Part shown: piece after piece, positions 33,554-44,865 of the stretch | Layout: the number at the start of each line of letters is the position of its first letter | Numbering within the stretch: the first letter of the stretch is position 1 | NCBI GenBank assembly: GCA_905221605.1 | Contig: CAJNDS010002236.1 | Coordinates: 372,001-436,000 of the forward strand | Source of the DNA: Symbiodinium natans | Lineage: Eukaryota > Sar > Dinophyceae > Suessiales > Symbiodiniaceae | Length of the DNA: 64,000 nt | Direction of reading: 5' to 3' | Notes under the pieces: generated by a model | Told to the model about the DNA's origin: nothing | Database searches by the model: none | What the model saw: only the letters and a program-made list of their open reading frames with translations | Translations under genes and position numbers: made by a program

Positions 33554-34112
33554 GTCTTGCCCCATGCCTTGCTTGCCGAAGACGTCGTGGAAGTGGTCCC
33601 CGTGCTGGTCTGCATGCAACGGTTGGTGTGCTTCCAACACCCAAACGGCCCTACATCTCAACGAGAACAACTGCATAAGCCTTCAGGGAGCAGATGACAC
33701 TACACAGCTAATTGCTTTGGCTTTGATATGCTTTGATCCTGTCTTGCCCCACGCCTTGCTTGCCGAAGACGTCGTGGAAGTGGTCCCCGTGCTGGTCTGC
33801 ATGCAACGGTTGGTGTGCTTCCAACACCCAAACGGCCCTACATCTCAACGAGAACAACTGCATAAGCCTTCAGGGAGCAGATGACACTGCACAGCTAATT
33901 GCTTTGGCTTTGATATGCTTTGATCCTGTCTTGCCCCATGCCTTGCTTGCCGAAGACGTCGTGGAAGTGGTCCCCGTGCTGGTCTGCATGCAACGGTTGG
34001 TGTGCTTCCAACACCCAAACGGCCCTACATCTCAACGAGAACAACTGCATAAGCCTTCAGGGAGCAGATGACACTACACAGCTAATTGCTTTGGCTTTGA
34101 TATGCTTTGATC
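33554..34112. repeat. 187-bp satellite, three copies
   Basis: Copies start at 33554, 33741 and 33928 (GTCTTGCCCCAYGCCTTGCT) with only a few substitutions, mainly in the first copy. Because 187 is not a multiple of three, each copy is read in a different frame, so the long open frames across it are unlikely to be one protein. Confidence 0.95.
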
Positions 34113-34609
34113 GTCGTTGACACAGCGAACATCACACTTGATGTCGAGCCATGAACCACAGGAGGGACCTGGTGGCTAGGTCAATCTCGTCACGCTGTGG
34201 CCTTGCTGTGGCTTGCCGAAGTGGAAGTGGCGGAACTGGCAGTTGCCGTGGTCGTCGTGACCGTGGTCGTCGTGATTGTCGGTGTTGTCGTGGTGGTCTG
34301 CGCCGACAATGCGCACTCACGTGCAGCAGCGGGTGCATGAGCACCGATATGTATGTACATATATATATATATGAAGTGAGAAGAAGAAGAAGAAAGTCAC
34401 ACGTTCCATCCCAACTGCAACACAAGACCGTGCAGATTTCTGGCACACTTGCATTTCTCACACAATGCACGGAAAGAGCAACTGCGACGAAAAACACAGC
34501 ACACTTCCATCCAAGCCCTTACGACCAGACAGCCCTTCGATTTCACAGTGCCATTCAGAGATCCACAAAGCTGCTCGAACATTGTGCGGCCGGACTCTGT
34601 CTGATGCCT
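34113..34609. other. Low-complexity spacer, no supported gene
   Basis: Imperfect GTGGTCGTCGTGA repeats at about 34205-34300 and a short TA run at 34360-34372. Confidence 0.4.
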
Positions 34610-37600
34610 GCGGCTCACCGTAGCGATAAAGGTCGCTCAGTCCTCAGCATTCAGCTGCTTCTCGGACACCTCGCTCGCCTCTCCGAGCTGAGGCAGCCGC
34701 CGCCTTGACCGCCGAAGACATAGATTGCATCAGCTGTGTGGCTGAACGCCATCGAGTGATAAAACCGTGCCGAGGGCACGGATCCCGCGGCACTGAGCAT
34801 GGTCCACTCATTCGCCTCAGAGTGGGGGGGGGGGGGCCTGTCTTCTTGCATTTTACCGTTTAAAGTTCAAGTAGAACTAACTGCGGTGATGCCCCCGCGC
34901 ACCGGGCCCCCGAACACCTACCTCAGATCTGCTCAGTTATGCATCCAGCCAACTGCTCAACGCTTTTCGTGGAACACGTGTATTCTTGACCTTCGCGTCC
35001 CTGCCGAAGGCAAGAGAAGGCATCGAGTCAAGTCAACTTCCGACCAGAAAATCCGGGGCCCTGGCCACCACGTCGTATCTGTAGAAGTCGTTCAGCATCT
35101 CTTGCGGGCCTCCGCAGTCAGCCGCTCCCCGAAACTTTCACACACTGCACCGAGGCCCGACCTCCGTCATGGCCGCCGAAGACATAAAGCGAAATGTCCA
35201 TTTCTCGGCAAGCCATGCTGTGCCCATAGCGTCGAGAGGGCTGGGAGCCGGTCGGACTCAGCTCCGTCCAATCATTCGCCTCAGTGCGTCCGAGGATTCT
35301 CTCTCGGTCCCCCTTTGTTCCCCTTAAGTTCCCCCCCCCTGCAACTCTAAACATCGGCACGGGAGAACGCCACAGGTCACACCATTGGGACCATAGCCAC
35401 TGACAGCTCTGCTCAGACGGCTGAACAAGAGCTGAGACGCGCAAGCATGCCTGGTTGTGGAGACACGGGGACCATCACGGGACCACACTCCATGAACTGA
35501 CACCCCAAGAATTTACCGGCAGAGCAACCCGACGGGTTCTTCGAGTTACACAACGACTCGTGACGGAAATATCGCAACAACCCACCGACCCTCTGCAATC
35601 GTCGCCAACAGGCTGGGCCCCTGGCTAAGATGTCGTAGCGGTAGAAGTCGCTTAGAGGGACTCAGCAGTCAGCCGCTCCCTGTCGATATCCACTGCCTCT
35701 CCGAACCGCCCTCCCTGATGAGGGAACTGAGACCCCGGCTGCTGCTACCATGACCGCCGAAGACGTAGAGAGAACTATTGCATGATGCCATGGCCAGGAA
35801 CCCCCGCCCGGTCGGCAAAGAGCCGCCCGGGTTCAACGTCGTCCAATGGCTCGCCTCAGAGCAGCGTGTGGAAATGTGCCCTGGCAATGCAATCGCCGCT
35901 ATGCACCAACCACGAGTTTCCAAAGTTCTACTTGCAATGCTGATAGCTATGCAAGGGCTCAGTATTGAAAACCACCCCAGCTTCTGGCAGCAACATCTGA
36001 TTCTGATTCCCCAGTTTATCTGGGGGGGGAGGGGTAGGACTTAGGATTGTATTCCTACTGGTATTTGGGGGGTGGGGGGGGCCCCCCCCCCCAAACACAA
36101 AAAAGAGAATGCTCCTACTTGTAACTTGCGCTCCTGGCTTTCATGACGGGCCCCCCGGTTTAAGGGACGTGGGCTCTTTCTTGAATCCATATAGAAGCAC
36201 TGCCCGAAAGGGTCTGGGAGAAACCCAGCCAGGACCTTCGGGAGGCCCAGAATGGGAATAAAGAGGCTTTCATGATGGGGGGCGCCCGCGTTTTATTCCT
36301 AATTCACGGTGCCGGGCAAGGCGGTGGGCTCCTTCTGAGAATACCTCGAGGCGGCGCCTTGGGGGTTGTGGCTTTGGTACCCACCAAGGCATCGTTTCGC
36401 ATGTGCGCATGCTCGGCTCCAAATTGTCAGAACATCTTCGCCACGTTCGGGCCCTTTGGGGTTTAGGGTTTATAGCTTTTCAGGGTAACGCCTGAAAGAT
36501 GGACAGAGAGACTTCTTCAGCAAACTCAGCCCCCCTCGAAGTCTTCATGCGGATGTCAAAGGATAAGAGCCTGGGCCCCTGGCAGAAGTGTCATACCGGT
36601 AAAGGTCGTTCATGAGGGTCCATGAGCCTCAGTGGATCTGTTTTGTTGGTATAGGGCTGGTATAGGCGTAGAAGGTTTTTCGAGAGTTGCAGCTTCCTCT
36701 TGAAACCTCAGCAGACAACCGCTTCTCGGACACCCTCCCTCCATACGGCTCCCACGGCTTCGGGGGAAAGATGCTGAGGCCCCTGCTGCTGTAGTATCCG
36801 CCGAAGATGTAAATCGAGTCATCGCTGTGGCTCCACACCATCCCATGGCCGCGTCGGAGCGATGGCGTGGAGCCACTTGAAGTCGGCTGAGTCCAGCTGT
36901 TGCCCTTGGTGCCGGAGGTTGCTATAGCTCCTACATAGCTCCTACATAGCTCCTTTGCTAGCTCCCCTGCTAGCTTGCAGCAAGATCATCCACATGCCCC
37001 TGATGATGGTAGGGTCCGGGAGTACCGAAACCGTGGCCATGGGCACCCAAAACCTTTCCGAGCTTTCGTTCTGCGCTCTGCTTCGATGTTCCTGGCAAAA
37101 AATCTGGAATACAAAGCAGAGACGCCTTAGCAATCGGAATGCGCGGCACCCGTGATGCTTCGTTATAGATTGGGCAAAGTTTGCATGTGCGCATGTTCTG
37201 CTTCTGCTTGTTAGAACCTCTTCGGCCGGAGTTTCAGAACAGATGTCCGGACTTCTCACAACCCTTCCAAAGATGCGCAACCCCCTAGCTGGATCTAGCA
37301 GGCTTCAATCGCGAAGGATCTCACGGGTCTCGGCCTCTGGCCGCGATGTTGTATTGGTGAAGATCGCTTCCGACTGTGACGCCTCAGTGCTAAGCCGCTG
37401 CCCTCGATAGACCACCTTGCTTCAACAGATACCCGAGGTTGTCACCCTCTCCGCCGAAGACGTAAAACAAGTCATTGGCGTCGTCACTTGCGATGCCAAA
37501 GCTGCTCCGTCCGGTGGGCGGAGAGCCACCGGGGCTCAGCAATGTCCAGTTGTTGGCCTCTGAGCACGTACGCTGTCAGGCAACTACCGCCGTGCGTGTA

Positions 37601-38073
37601 GCACAATGTTTCCAATGCGTGAAGCGTGTGGAATACGCGCTGATTCTTCACCTACTGACAGCTACAGAAGAGCTCAAAGTTGAGAACCCTCGTCGTCTCA
37701 GCCTCTTGGGGCAACATAGACACATGTCGAGTAAGTCCTTTGGGCACTATTCGAGTGCCCAGAAAACACGAAGAAAACACAAGTGTTGCAGCATCTTTGC
37801 ACTCACACACACCCACACACCCACCCACCCACCCACCCACCCACGCACGCACGCACGCACGCACCTGCGCACCTGTGCGCGCGCGCGAATCTCCTGACGC
37901 CGCATGCCCTTCCCCAGCGCATGCCTGCTGAATCACGACTGCCTTTCCTTGAGAAACCTCCCTCTTTGTAGAGCCACCCTTCTGCTCTCTGCTCCGATGT
38001 TCCCTTTAGAAATCTGCAGGAAACAGGCGCAGATGCGTGTCAGTCAGAACATCTTTCCCCAACCCGCCCCCCT

Positions 38074-38123
<50 letters not shown>

Positions 38124-38930
38124 CCCAGCCCCTGTCAACCGAACCGAACTTTTTCGGCGTCCCGAAACACCTTCGGTTACGCCTGCGGAACGCTTTCAGG
38201 GACAGAGCCTTCTACAAAACAATGGTCCTACCTATCCTTTTGCAGTCATGGTCAAAAAACGGTGAAGAAACGTGGAGGATGTGAAGAGTCCTGAGCCCCT
38301 GGCAGAACTGCTGTATCGGTAAAGGTCGTTCAGGCGACCTCAACAGTGCCAGTGCTTCTTGGACAACCTCGATCCACTTCGGCGAAAGATCACAGCTCAG
38401 GCCCCTGCCGACGCCGTCGTTCTCCCGTCCGCCGAAGATGTACACCGAGTCATAGCCCTGGCTCCACACCATCCCGAAGGCGTGCCTGCTGGACGGTGCG
38501 GTGCCACTTGGAGTCAGTTGCGTCCAGCTGCTTGCCTTAGAGGGCCCAAGGCTGTCAAGCAGCTGCTGCCAAGCAGCTACCGCATCTGCTTGCCCTCATC
38601 TGCAGCAGCCTGCGCAGTGTCCACGGCGAAGAGTGCCAGAAGCCTCGTTGGGTCGGCCCGCAGGTGTTTCATCTTGCTTCCAAACTCGCATACCATGCTG
38701 AATAGCAACGACAGGGCTGCAGTGCTCCGAGACAGGCAACCGAGCGGCAATATCTTTTGAATGACACAGCCGCTCATCGTCAACAGCATGCCCGTTGGAG
38801 GACGGCTTCTGCCAGGTTTTAGGGTTTTGCTGAAAACGCTGGCATAGGGTCGTGGATGTCGTGGTTTTGTCGGTGCGTAGCTGTCTTGCTTTAGGTCACG
38901 CCGCGTTTGATCCTGCATCCTCCAGTTCAA
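34610..38930 (-). CDS. Kelch-repeat protein, six or more repeats in separate exon groups
   Basis: Six kelch blades read in order from right to left, each with W, an R-x-x-H/F segment and a Y-V/I-F-G-G core. They lie near 38560-38380 (SSWTQL, SVYIFGG), 37570-37400 (NNWTLLSPGG, LFYVFGG), 36900-36690 (SIYIFGG), 35870-35720 (HWTTLNPGG, LYVFGG), 35290-35150 (NDWTELSPTG, SLYVFGG) and 34820-34690 (NEWTMLSAAG, AIYVFGG). Most blades are followed across a short intron by a DLYRY-like strand. Kelch propellers bind protein partners, often actin or ubiquitin-ligase parts. Upstream, 38930-38577 is an open helical segment that may be the N-terminal part. The spacing of about 0.4-0.9 kb and the similar flanks suggest repeated duplication of an exon unit. 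No heptads occur in these introns. Exact exon ends and both termini are not fixed. Confidence 0.7.
37805..37885. repeat. CA/CCCA/GCAC microsatellite
   Basis: ACACACCC, CCCA and GCAC tandem units followed by GCGCGCG; intronic to the kelch gene. Confidence 0.9.
38075..38121. repeat. 47-nt C homopolymer
   Basis: An uninterrupted run of 47 C residues on the plus strand, inside the kelch gene span, so a run of G in its transcript. Length could be affected by sequencing error. Confidence 0.85.
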
Positions 38931-40047
38931 CTTTGCGTTCTCGGCTCGATTTTCTTGCGGAACATCACACCTTTTCGGCCTTCGCTAGCATTCACTTTCT
39001 CTGCCAAAAAACTGGCTAGCCTTCCCACCTAGCATGTGTTCTCCTTTCGGGCTTGCAGGCTTGTGGTGTTGGATTGTTGAAGCAGCCGCTATAGGGTGTC
39101 TCGCAACTTGCATCCGTAGCTTGTCCCATCATCTCTACTTTGGAGCTTGGAGCTATGGCAGCAATGGGAAACTTTGTGACGCCTCGGATTTGCAAGTGTT
39201 GAAACAGTGTTGAAACAGTTTCCATCCGTCTTGCGAGATTGGCCGCTTCACCGCAATCTCGCCCTTTGTTGTTTCTGGGCTTGCCTTCCATCACTAATTC
39301 TTCACAACGGATGCGAAATTCTGAGGTGTACCCCGTGAATATTGCTGAACAGGCTTGCAGTCTACGAGCTGGAAAACATTCAACCCGGTCGGCGGACTGC
39401 AACCTAGCAGCTTCACACCTACTACCCCGCAAGACCCAAGACCCTCAATTCAAAACCTGCACACCAAGTCCCACATGCCCAATAGGGTGAACTCCCATGA
39501 TCTCCATGGCGTGGCTCGGGCTCAGGGAGAGCTGGGAGAAGTCTTGTTGAAATGGTTCGTGTCCTGTATTCTGGGTCACACCTTGCTAGGTGCCGACAGT
39601 GCTGGCATAGCTCTGAAGCCACGACGTCTCAAGCTCAAGGAGTAGAGATAGTCCAAGCCCCCGATACCTGAAGCCTAAGTAAGTTCGACCTCAACAATGC
39701 AACAAGTTCATGGCGGTGTCTGTGCCCTAAGCCACTTGAAAGGCAATCTCAGGACAGTGGTGGGAATTCTGGTGACATCTACCGCGGCTCTGATTAGTAC
39801 CACCTTTGCTTGGGCGGCCTGCTCTATCATCATAGGGTCCCATGATAAGATGATGAGGTAAAGGGTCGAGCCTAGCCCTAGCATCTGCTTTTCATCCTGC
39901 CCTTGTTTCTCAAAACCCTGAACATCCCTGAGCCCTAGCCTACACCCCAAGCCCTAACTGCAAAAGTACAGGAAGACTATGCTGTCTTGCTTCCACTGTT
40001 TCGTGCGGTCTGCGCATGCTCCCTCAGGCTACTGTTAAGCAGCACGA
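38931..40047. other. No supported gene
   Basis: Unique sequence. A 138-codon minus frame (39016-39432) has no motif. Decayed heptads at 39905-39960. Confidence 0.35.
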
Positions 40048-40157
40048 TATGGGGGTTTCCGAAAATAGGGGTACCCTTTTTGGGGGTCCCTTTAAGGGGA
40101 TTCTTTTCTATTTGGGGTATCAAAGGGGTACCCCTATTTTGGGAAATACCCATATTG
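40048..40157. mobile_element. MITE-like foldback element
   Basis: Terminal inverted repeats of about 30 bp: left ATATGGGGGTTTCCGAAAAT then AGGGGTACCC, right GGGTACCCCTATTTTGGG then AAATACCCATAT, with a few mismatches. The core is about 50 bp. Read on the minus strand it gives GISQNRGTP...FGNPHI, a spurious peptide string I recall as common in Symbiodiniaceae translations. That suggests a high-copy non-autonomous element. No clear target-site duplication is visible. Confidence 0.8.
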
Positions 40158-40680
40158 CCAAGCAATACACCTGCATGATGAGTAGTGCAACAAACATAGT
40201 GTCGCACCTGCTTAGTGTGTTGCCCCCCACAAAAAAACGTCAAAGCTGGGTTTTCGCCCTGTTTATACGTTCCACGGGTTTATGCGATTTTAATAGGGAG
40301 GAGTTTAGGTAAGTTTTGAAGGGACAGCGATGGCAATTGATGTTAAGGCTCGCGAACGGAATTGTCTTTCGACACCCGGACGATTTGACTTAATAGAGGA
40401 CCCCACGTGCACCCCCAAACTGTCACAGTGTCCTGAATAGCCCAGCAAACTTGACTTGAAACAGGGAGCTCCCAGTAACGCAGGTACAACATTAACCAAA
40501 AAGAAGCATAGCTCAAACTCGCTTTTGGACTCACATGTATAGAGTATAGAGAAGCACAGAGCTTTGTTGTTGTCGTGCAGGAGAATCACAATGAATGAAC
40601 CCATGCCATGCGTTTCAGTCGCAGGAAATTGCCCGCGTCACCTGATTCTCCCAAAAGCCCAAACTCCAAACCTTCCAGAG
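40158..40680. other. No supported gene
   Basis: Unique sequence. The minus frame 40305-40604 is open but without motif. Confidence 0.35.
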
Positions 40681-40689
40681 GAAAGATGC

Positions 40690-41330
40690 AAAGCCTCTCT
40701 AAAGAAAGCCCGGGCGCGTTGGGAAGAGAGGCAAAGAAGGCAAGACAGCCCGAGAAAACCGGTGAAAATCGCGGAGCTACTCAAGCTCCTAAAACCCTAA
40801 AAACCCTAAACCCTAAACCCTAAACCCGAAACCCTGAACCCGAAACCCGAACCCTAAACCCTAACCCCAAACCCTAAACCCTAAACCCCTCACCCCTAAA
40901 CCCTAAACCCTAAACCAGCCCGAAAGACTGCTGAGCCCAGAAGGTTCCCCAAAAATCCTCTGCAGTCTCCCCAGCATAGGGGATCTGTGGGCTTGGGGGT
41001 TTAGGGTTTCGGGTTTCGGGTTTAGGGTTTAGGGTTTAGGGTTTAGGGTTTAGGGTTTAGGGTCTAGGGTTTAGGGTTGCGGGTTTAGGGTTGCAGGTTG
41101 CGGGTTGCGGGTTGCGGGTTGCGGGTTTAGGTTTGGGGTTGGGGTTTAGGGCTTAGAGGGTTCGGGGTTTAGGGGTTGAGGCTTAACTGGGGTCTAGGGT
41201 TTAGGTTAAGCGTTCAGGGCTTACAAGGCAAGTGGAAAAATCATAACCCTAAACCAATCAACCTTCTGTAAACCTTTTTCACCCGAAAAGACCAGAGACC
41301 CCAAAGCCCACTGCGGAAGGGGAGATCTGT
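40690..41330. repeat. Dispersed duplicate element, copy B
   Basis: Counterpart of 21780-22440, with a CCCTAAA array (40793-40915), exon-like segment, TTTAGGG array (41000-41085) and a short GGGTTGC run (41085-41125) not seen in copy A. Confidence 0.85.
40920..40990 (-). CDS. Conserved short exon, copy B
   Basis: Minus frame PYAGETAEDFWGTFWAQQSF, aligned to the segment at 22020-22100. The shared reading frame supports coding. Family unknown. Confidence 0.4.
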
Positions 41331-41344
41331 TGAGTTAGTCAGCT

Positions 41345-42060
41345 TCCCTAAACCCTAAACCCTAAACCCTAAACCCTAAACCCAAAACCCTTTTTGGGGT
41401 AAAGCGCGGGAAGGGGAGCTCCAGGAAGCGCCTCCTTTTCCCCTCGACGCGTGCAGTCGCACAGAGGCTGAAAGAGCCTCCGTTCCCCGTGACAGGTCAC
41501 CCGTTGCGCCTATCCACAGACAGGAGAGGGGGAGGCCCTTCTTCGGACTCCCAAAACACCCTCCAGTCCCAAAGTGAATTTCTGAACAAGAATCATTGGA
41601 ATTGACTTGTGGGGGGTTGATCTGAGCTGTGGACCCTTTTCTGTTTGCTAGCCCCAACTAGAGCGCATGGCTCTATGGACACTAGATGTGCCCAGAATGT
41701 AGATCAACCCCCATGTCGGCACCGAACGTGCGCCTCTGCAGTGACTCGATGCTGGACCCCATAATCTTGAACCCTATAAACCATTCGTCCTAAAAACAAC
41801 TACGAGTATTACCCTGAACCCTAAACCCTAATCAAACCCTCAAACCCTAAACCCTAAAACCCGAAACCCTGAACCCTGTGTCTACTTTGGTGCCGAGCCT
41901 TGTTTGTTCGGAAGCTGTCGGGCTCAGTGTGCCCAAAGGCGCTTGATTGGGCGCTGGCGGTTCTCCTTCCAGCACATCGCCGTCAGGTTTAGGGCTTGGG
42001 TTTGCTGGGTTTTGGGGCTTAAGGTCAGGGGGCAAATGTAATGCTTAGGGTTTAGGGCTG
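41345..42060. repeat. Scattered telomere-like heptads, no gene
   Basis: CCCTAAA at 41347-41390 and 41815-41880, mixed G-rich heptads at 41985-42062. The open frame 41376-41657 (minus) lacks a motif. Confidence 0.6.
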
Positions 42061-42161
42061 GGGCTTCAGGGACTGGTGGAGAGCGCATGCCACTGCCGGT
42101 GGCGAGCGGCTGTCATGCTGTCGGTGCTGTGGGCCTCTGGGCTGTTGACCACCTCTGGAAT

Positions 42162-43550
42162 TCAATAAGATGCAGCAAGAAGACGAGACAGCGAGGCAGG
42201 AAGGTGCCTGTCCTGATCCTCCAATCGGATGCACTCAACCGCATTCCGGATTTCTGCGTGGATCACCTGGCGGCAGAGCATGGGAGCATGTCAACGCTGC
42301 TTCTTTGATCTTCTTTGCATGTTGGCCCTTGTGGCCCAAGGGCTCTTACGACCTTCCAAGGATCAGGGAGGTTTGGGGTTTAAGATCAGGGTTGCAAGGG
42401 TTCAGGCCTCGACGTCTCGGGCACCGTCCACATCGCGCCAGTTGACGCTATCACGGAGACGTCGGTCTTTGAACTGCGTACGGACTCGTGCCTCCAGGGT
42501 TTTGCACCATGTCAAGCATTGCCACAGCTGCCACAGGAATGCGCCAACACCCTCGGCTCAGCCCGCCTGCATCGCTGCGTTCTCGTAGCGCTCGTCGCCG
42601 AAGTTCGACCGTGCCGCGCCCACCTGCGGCACGCTGCACGGCCAAAAACAGCAGAATGCCCACACGCCGAAAAGGTTGACAAGTTCGCTTCCAACGCACC
42701 TTCTCATCGATATGCAGGAAGAAGATGCCATCCGGGCACGGCAGCCCGCGATCAGGAGCCTGGCACCACGTGAAGTCCAGTCCTGCACACGAAGCGGGCA
42801 GACGACGTATGATGTCGTAGCTCTTCGTAGCTCTTCGGACCTCGCTAAAACTGTGGTCAGGGCGGTCCCGCCTTTGGCCGCGGAGTACGCCACGCCCGAG
42901 AAGGCGTAGCGGTCGCACACGATCGTGGTGCCGGCACGTAGGTCCTGCCATGGGAACTCTGAGAAACTCTGTTCACATGGGAGGTCCGAGCTGGCGGCTG
43001 CCTCGACAATGGCCTGGGCCATTTCCCAGCGGTTGGCCTGGCGTCCAGAACAGTGCTACGAGCACGTCGCGAACATCACCCGGCAGAGCATGGCATAGCT
43101 GAACCGCCGCCGGCACCACGCTGAAGAGGCGGTGCACGGCCTCGTCCGGGAGCTCCAGCTGCCTTGCAGGCAAGGGCTCCCTGTCGCGCACCCCAACCCT
43201 TCCCAGCTTCTTGTCGGCCTGCGAAGGTAGAGGTCGATGGCGTTGCCGATGGGCGTCTTGCGGTTCGGGAAGCACATCCACTTCACCGGGCCAGCCTGGG
43301 AAAACTGTCCGCTGTGCGAGGCTGTCGAGACTCGCCCTCGCTTGCGGCCTTCTCGAGGTGGGACGCGATCTTCCGGCTCTGGGTGGACTTGCCACTGCGG
43401 TCGAGGCCTGACGCTACAGGTCACCGACACATCGCCCAAACACTACGCCCTAAGCCTCTGCGCGAACCTCTCCTCGCATCCACACCCGCCCCCCGGCGCC
43501 TTCGAAGACCAGGAACAGGCCGCGCGACCCCCCCGCGCCCCACGTCGGGC
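42162..43550 (-). CDS. Thymidylate kinase, copy 2
   Basis: dTMP kinase. Exons (minus): up to 43500, 43407-43346, 43295-43219, 43162-43120, 43037-42872, 42782-42700, 42623-42567, 42491-42408, 42266-42162 (TGA at 42162-42164). Exons 2-9 total 677 bases, in frame with one base from exon 1. Introns are 50-141 bases. Donors in order are GC, GC, GC, GT, GC, GT, GC, GC, all ending AG. Motifs: LFLVFEG joining GLDRSGKST (P-loop), FPNRKTPIGNAIDLYL, LFSANRWE, CDRYAFSGVAYSAAK, WCQAPDRGLPCPDG, FGDERYEN (lid), SVNWRDVDGARD. Very close to copy 1 except the last exon, which here continues to LLAASY. An in-frame stop lies 24 bases upstream of ERPTW, so the start is in a further exon. Both copies look intact. 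Confidence 0.92.
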
Positions 43551-43654
43551 GCTCCTGGTCAGGTCACTGCACCAAGTTTGATGTAGGCTCCCCTTCTACA
43601 CAGCTTGCATAATGGGGCTCTTCATAACCGTGCCCCTAAACCCTAACAACCCGA
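43551..43654. other. Short spacer, no gene seen
   Basis: Includes one CCCTAAA-like stretch at about 43633. Confidence 0.4.
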
Positions 43655-43890
43655 ACATGAAACCGTTCACGAACAACAACACGCTGAGCCTCCAAGGGCA
43701 TATCCAGGCTACGCAGCGCGGTTTCGATGTTCGCAACCTCCGCCTGCCATAGCGAGTTCGGGCGCGAGGGTTCAGGGTTCAGGGTCTGGGACTTGTCCAT
43801 GGCTCGCGAAACTGGCGCCAGGAGTGCCGCTTCGAGATTGGCCTGCTTGCTGCTGCGGAGGGCAGCGGCGACCTGCATCAAGGCAGAGGC
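43655..43890 (-). CDS. Candidate coiled-coil exons, unknown
   Basis: Two minus-strand open segments, about 43890-43797 (VAAALRSSKQANLEAALLAP, then VSRAMDKSQ) and about 43750-43655 (WQAEVANIETALRSLDMPLE, then AQRVVVRERF). They are separated by a short intron-like stretch with CCTGAACCCTGAACCC. Both are helical and charged. They may be the 5' exons of the neighbouring TMPK transcript, the tail of the kinesin, or a separate small protein. Confidence 0.4.
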
Positions 43891-44865
43891 CGGCTAAAGC
43901 AGCTGAAGCTGCGAGTTAACAGTTCAATCATCAATGGGGATGGGCGGGGGGGGGGGGGTGTCTGAGGGCGCAGCAGACTGAACAAGGCTCGCATTGCTGT
44001 TGCCCACAGACTTCGACAGACCTCATGAGCACCCAAGATCGGACCCCCAATCCGGGCCAAGCGCAGCACACCAACAGTTCAAGGCCCCAAAGGCGGGAAG
44101 CTTTTGAGGCCGCCGACTACTCGCTTGGAACTCTGCCAGGATCTGCTCCTTTTTGCAAGGTGCTTTCGGCCGCTGGGTGGGTTCATGGCATGGCTTCGCA
44201 GCTTCGCGGGGCTCAGTGTTGACCTACCTGAGGAGTACCTGCGGCCTTCCTGCCACATGGGACCTTAAAGGCTGTTGGTACCATAAGAACCCAAGACCTA
44301 CCTTTTGTTCCAGGCTGTTTGTGCTTCCCCCTTTTTGACTTTGAGGCAACCTACACACTCGGTTTTCTTGGGATTCTTAAGGCTGAAGGGCCCTACCCGC
44401 AAGCAAAGCAAAGTGCACCTCGCTTGGAAGTGGAGCGGCTTCCGAAACTTCGGCTTCGGGCCTGCCAGGCTGAGGGGCAATCGGGTTTTGGGGGTTCAGG
44501 CTTGCTAGGGTTTAGGGTTTGGGGTTCAGGGCTTCTGGGGGCTTCACGGCTCAACAGACTTTTTGGTTTTTGGGGTTTGAGCCGGAGAAAAAGCAAAAGT
44601 GGACCTCTTCGGGATCTCCTCGCCAAGGACGCCGGCCTCTCCAGGACTCGACCCCTAGGAAGGATGGGGAGGGCATACATTCGTTCACTTGCTATTTTCA
44701 ATATTTTGGGGATGAAGTAGTAGAAGTAGAAGCAGAAGTAGTAGCAGTAGCAAAAGAAGCAGCCAAAGCAGCTGCGCCTCAGCCCCCTCCACAAAGCGGT
44801 GGACTGTGGCCCGCTGCTCTTCGAGAGCAGTGACCTGGCTCGTTCTGAAAAGGGTTCGGTTCAGG
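43891..44865. other. No firmly supported gene
   Basis: Unique sequence. A minus-strand Lys-rich frame at 44298-44480 could be an exon. An AGTAG/AGCAG-rich microsatellite at 44715-44775. G run at 43947-43957. Confidence 0.3.

Noticed and set aside
33554-34112. CRISPR-like direct repeats
   Set aside because: Adjacent 187-bp units without spacers in a eukaryotic context form a satellite.
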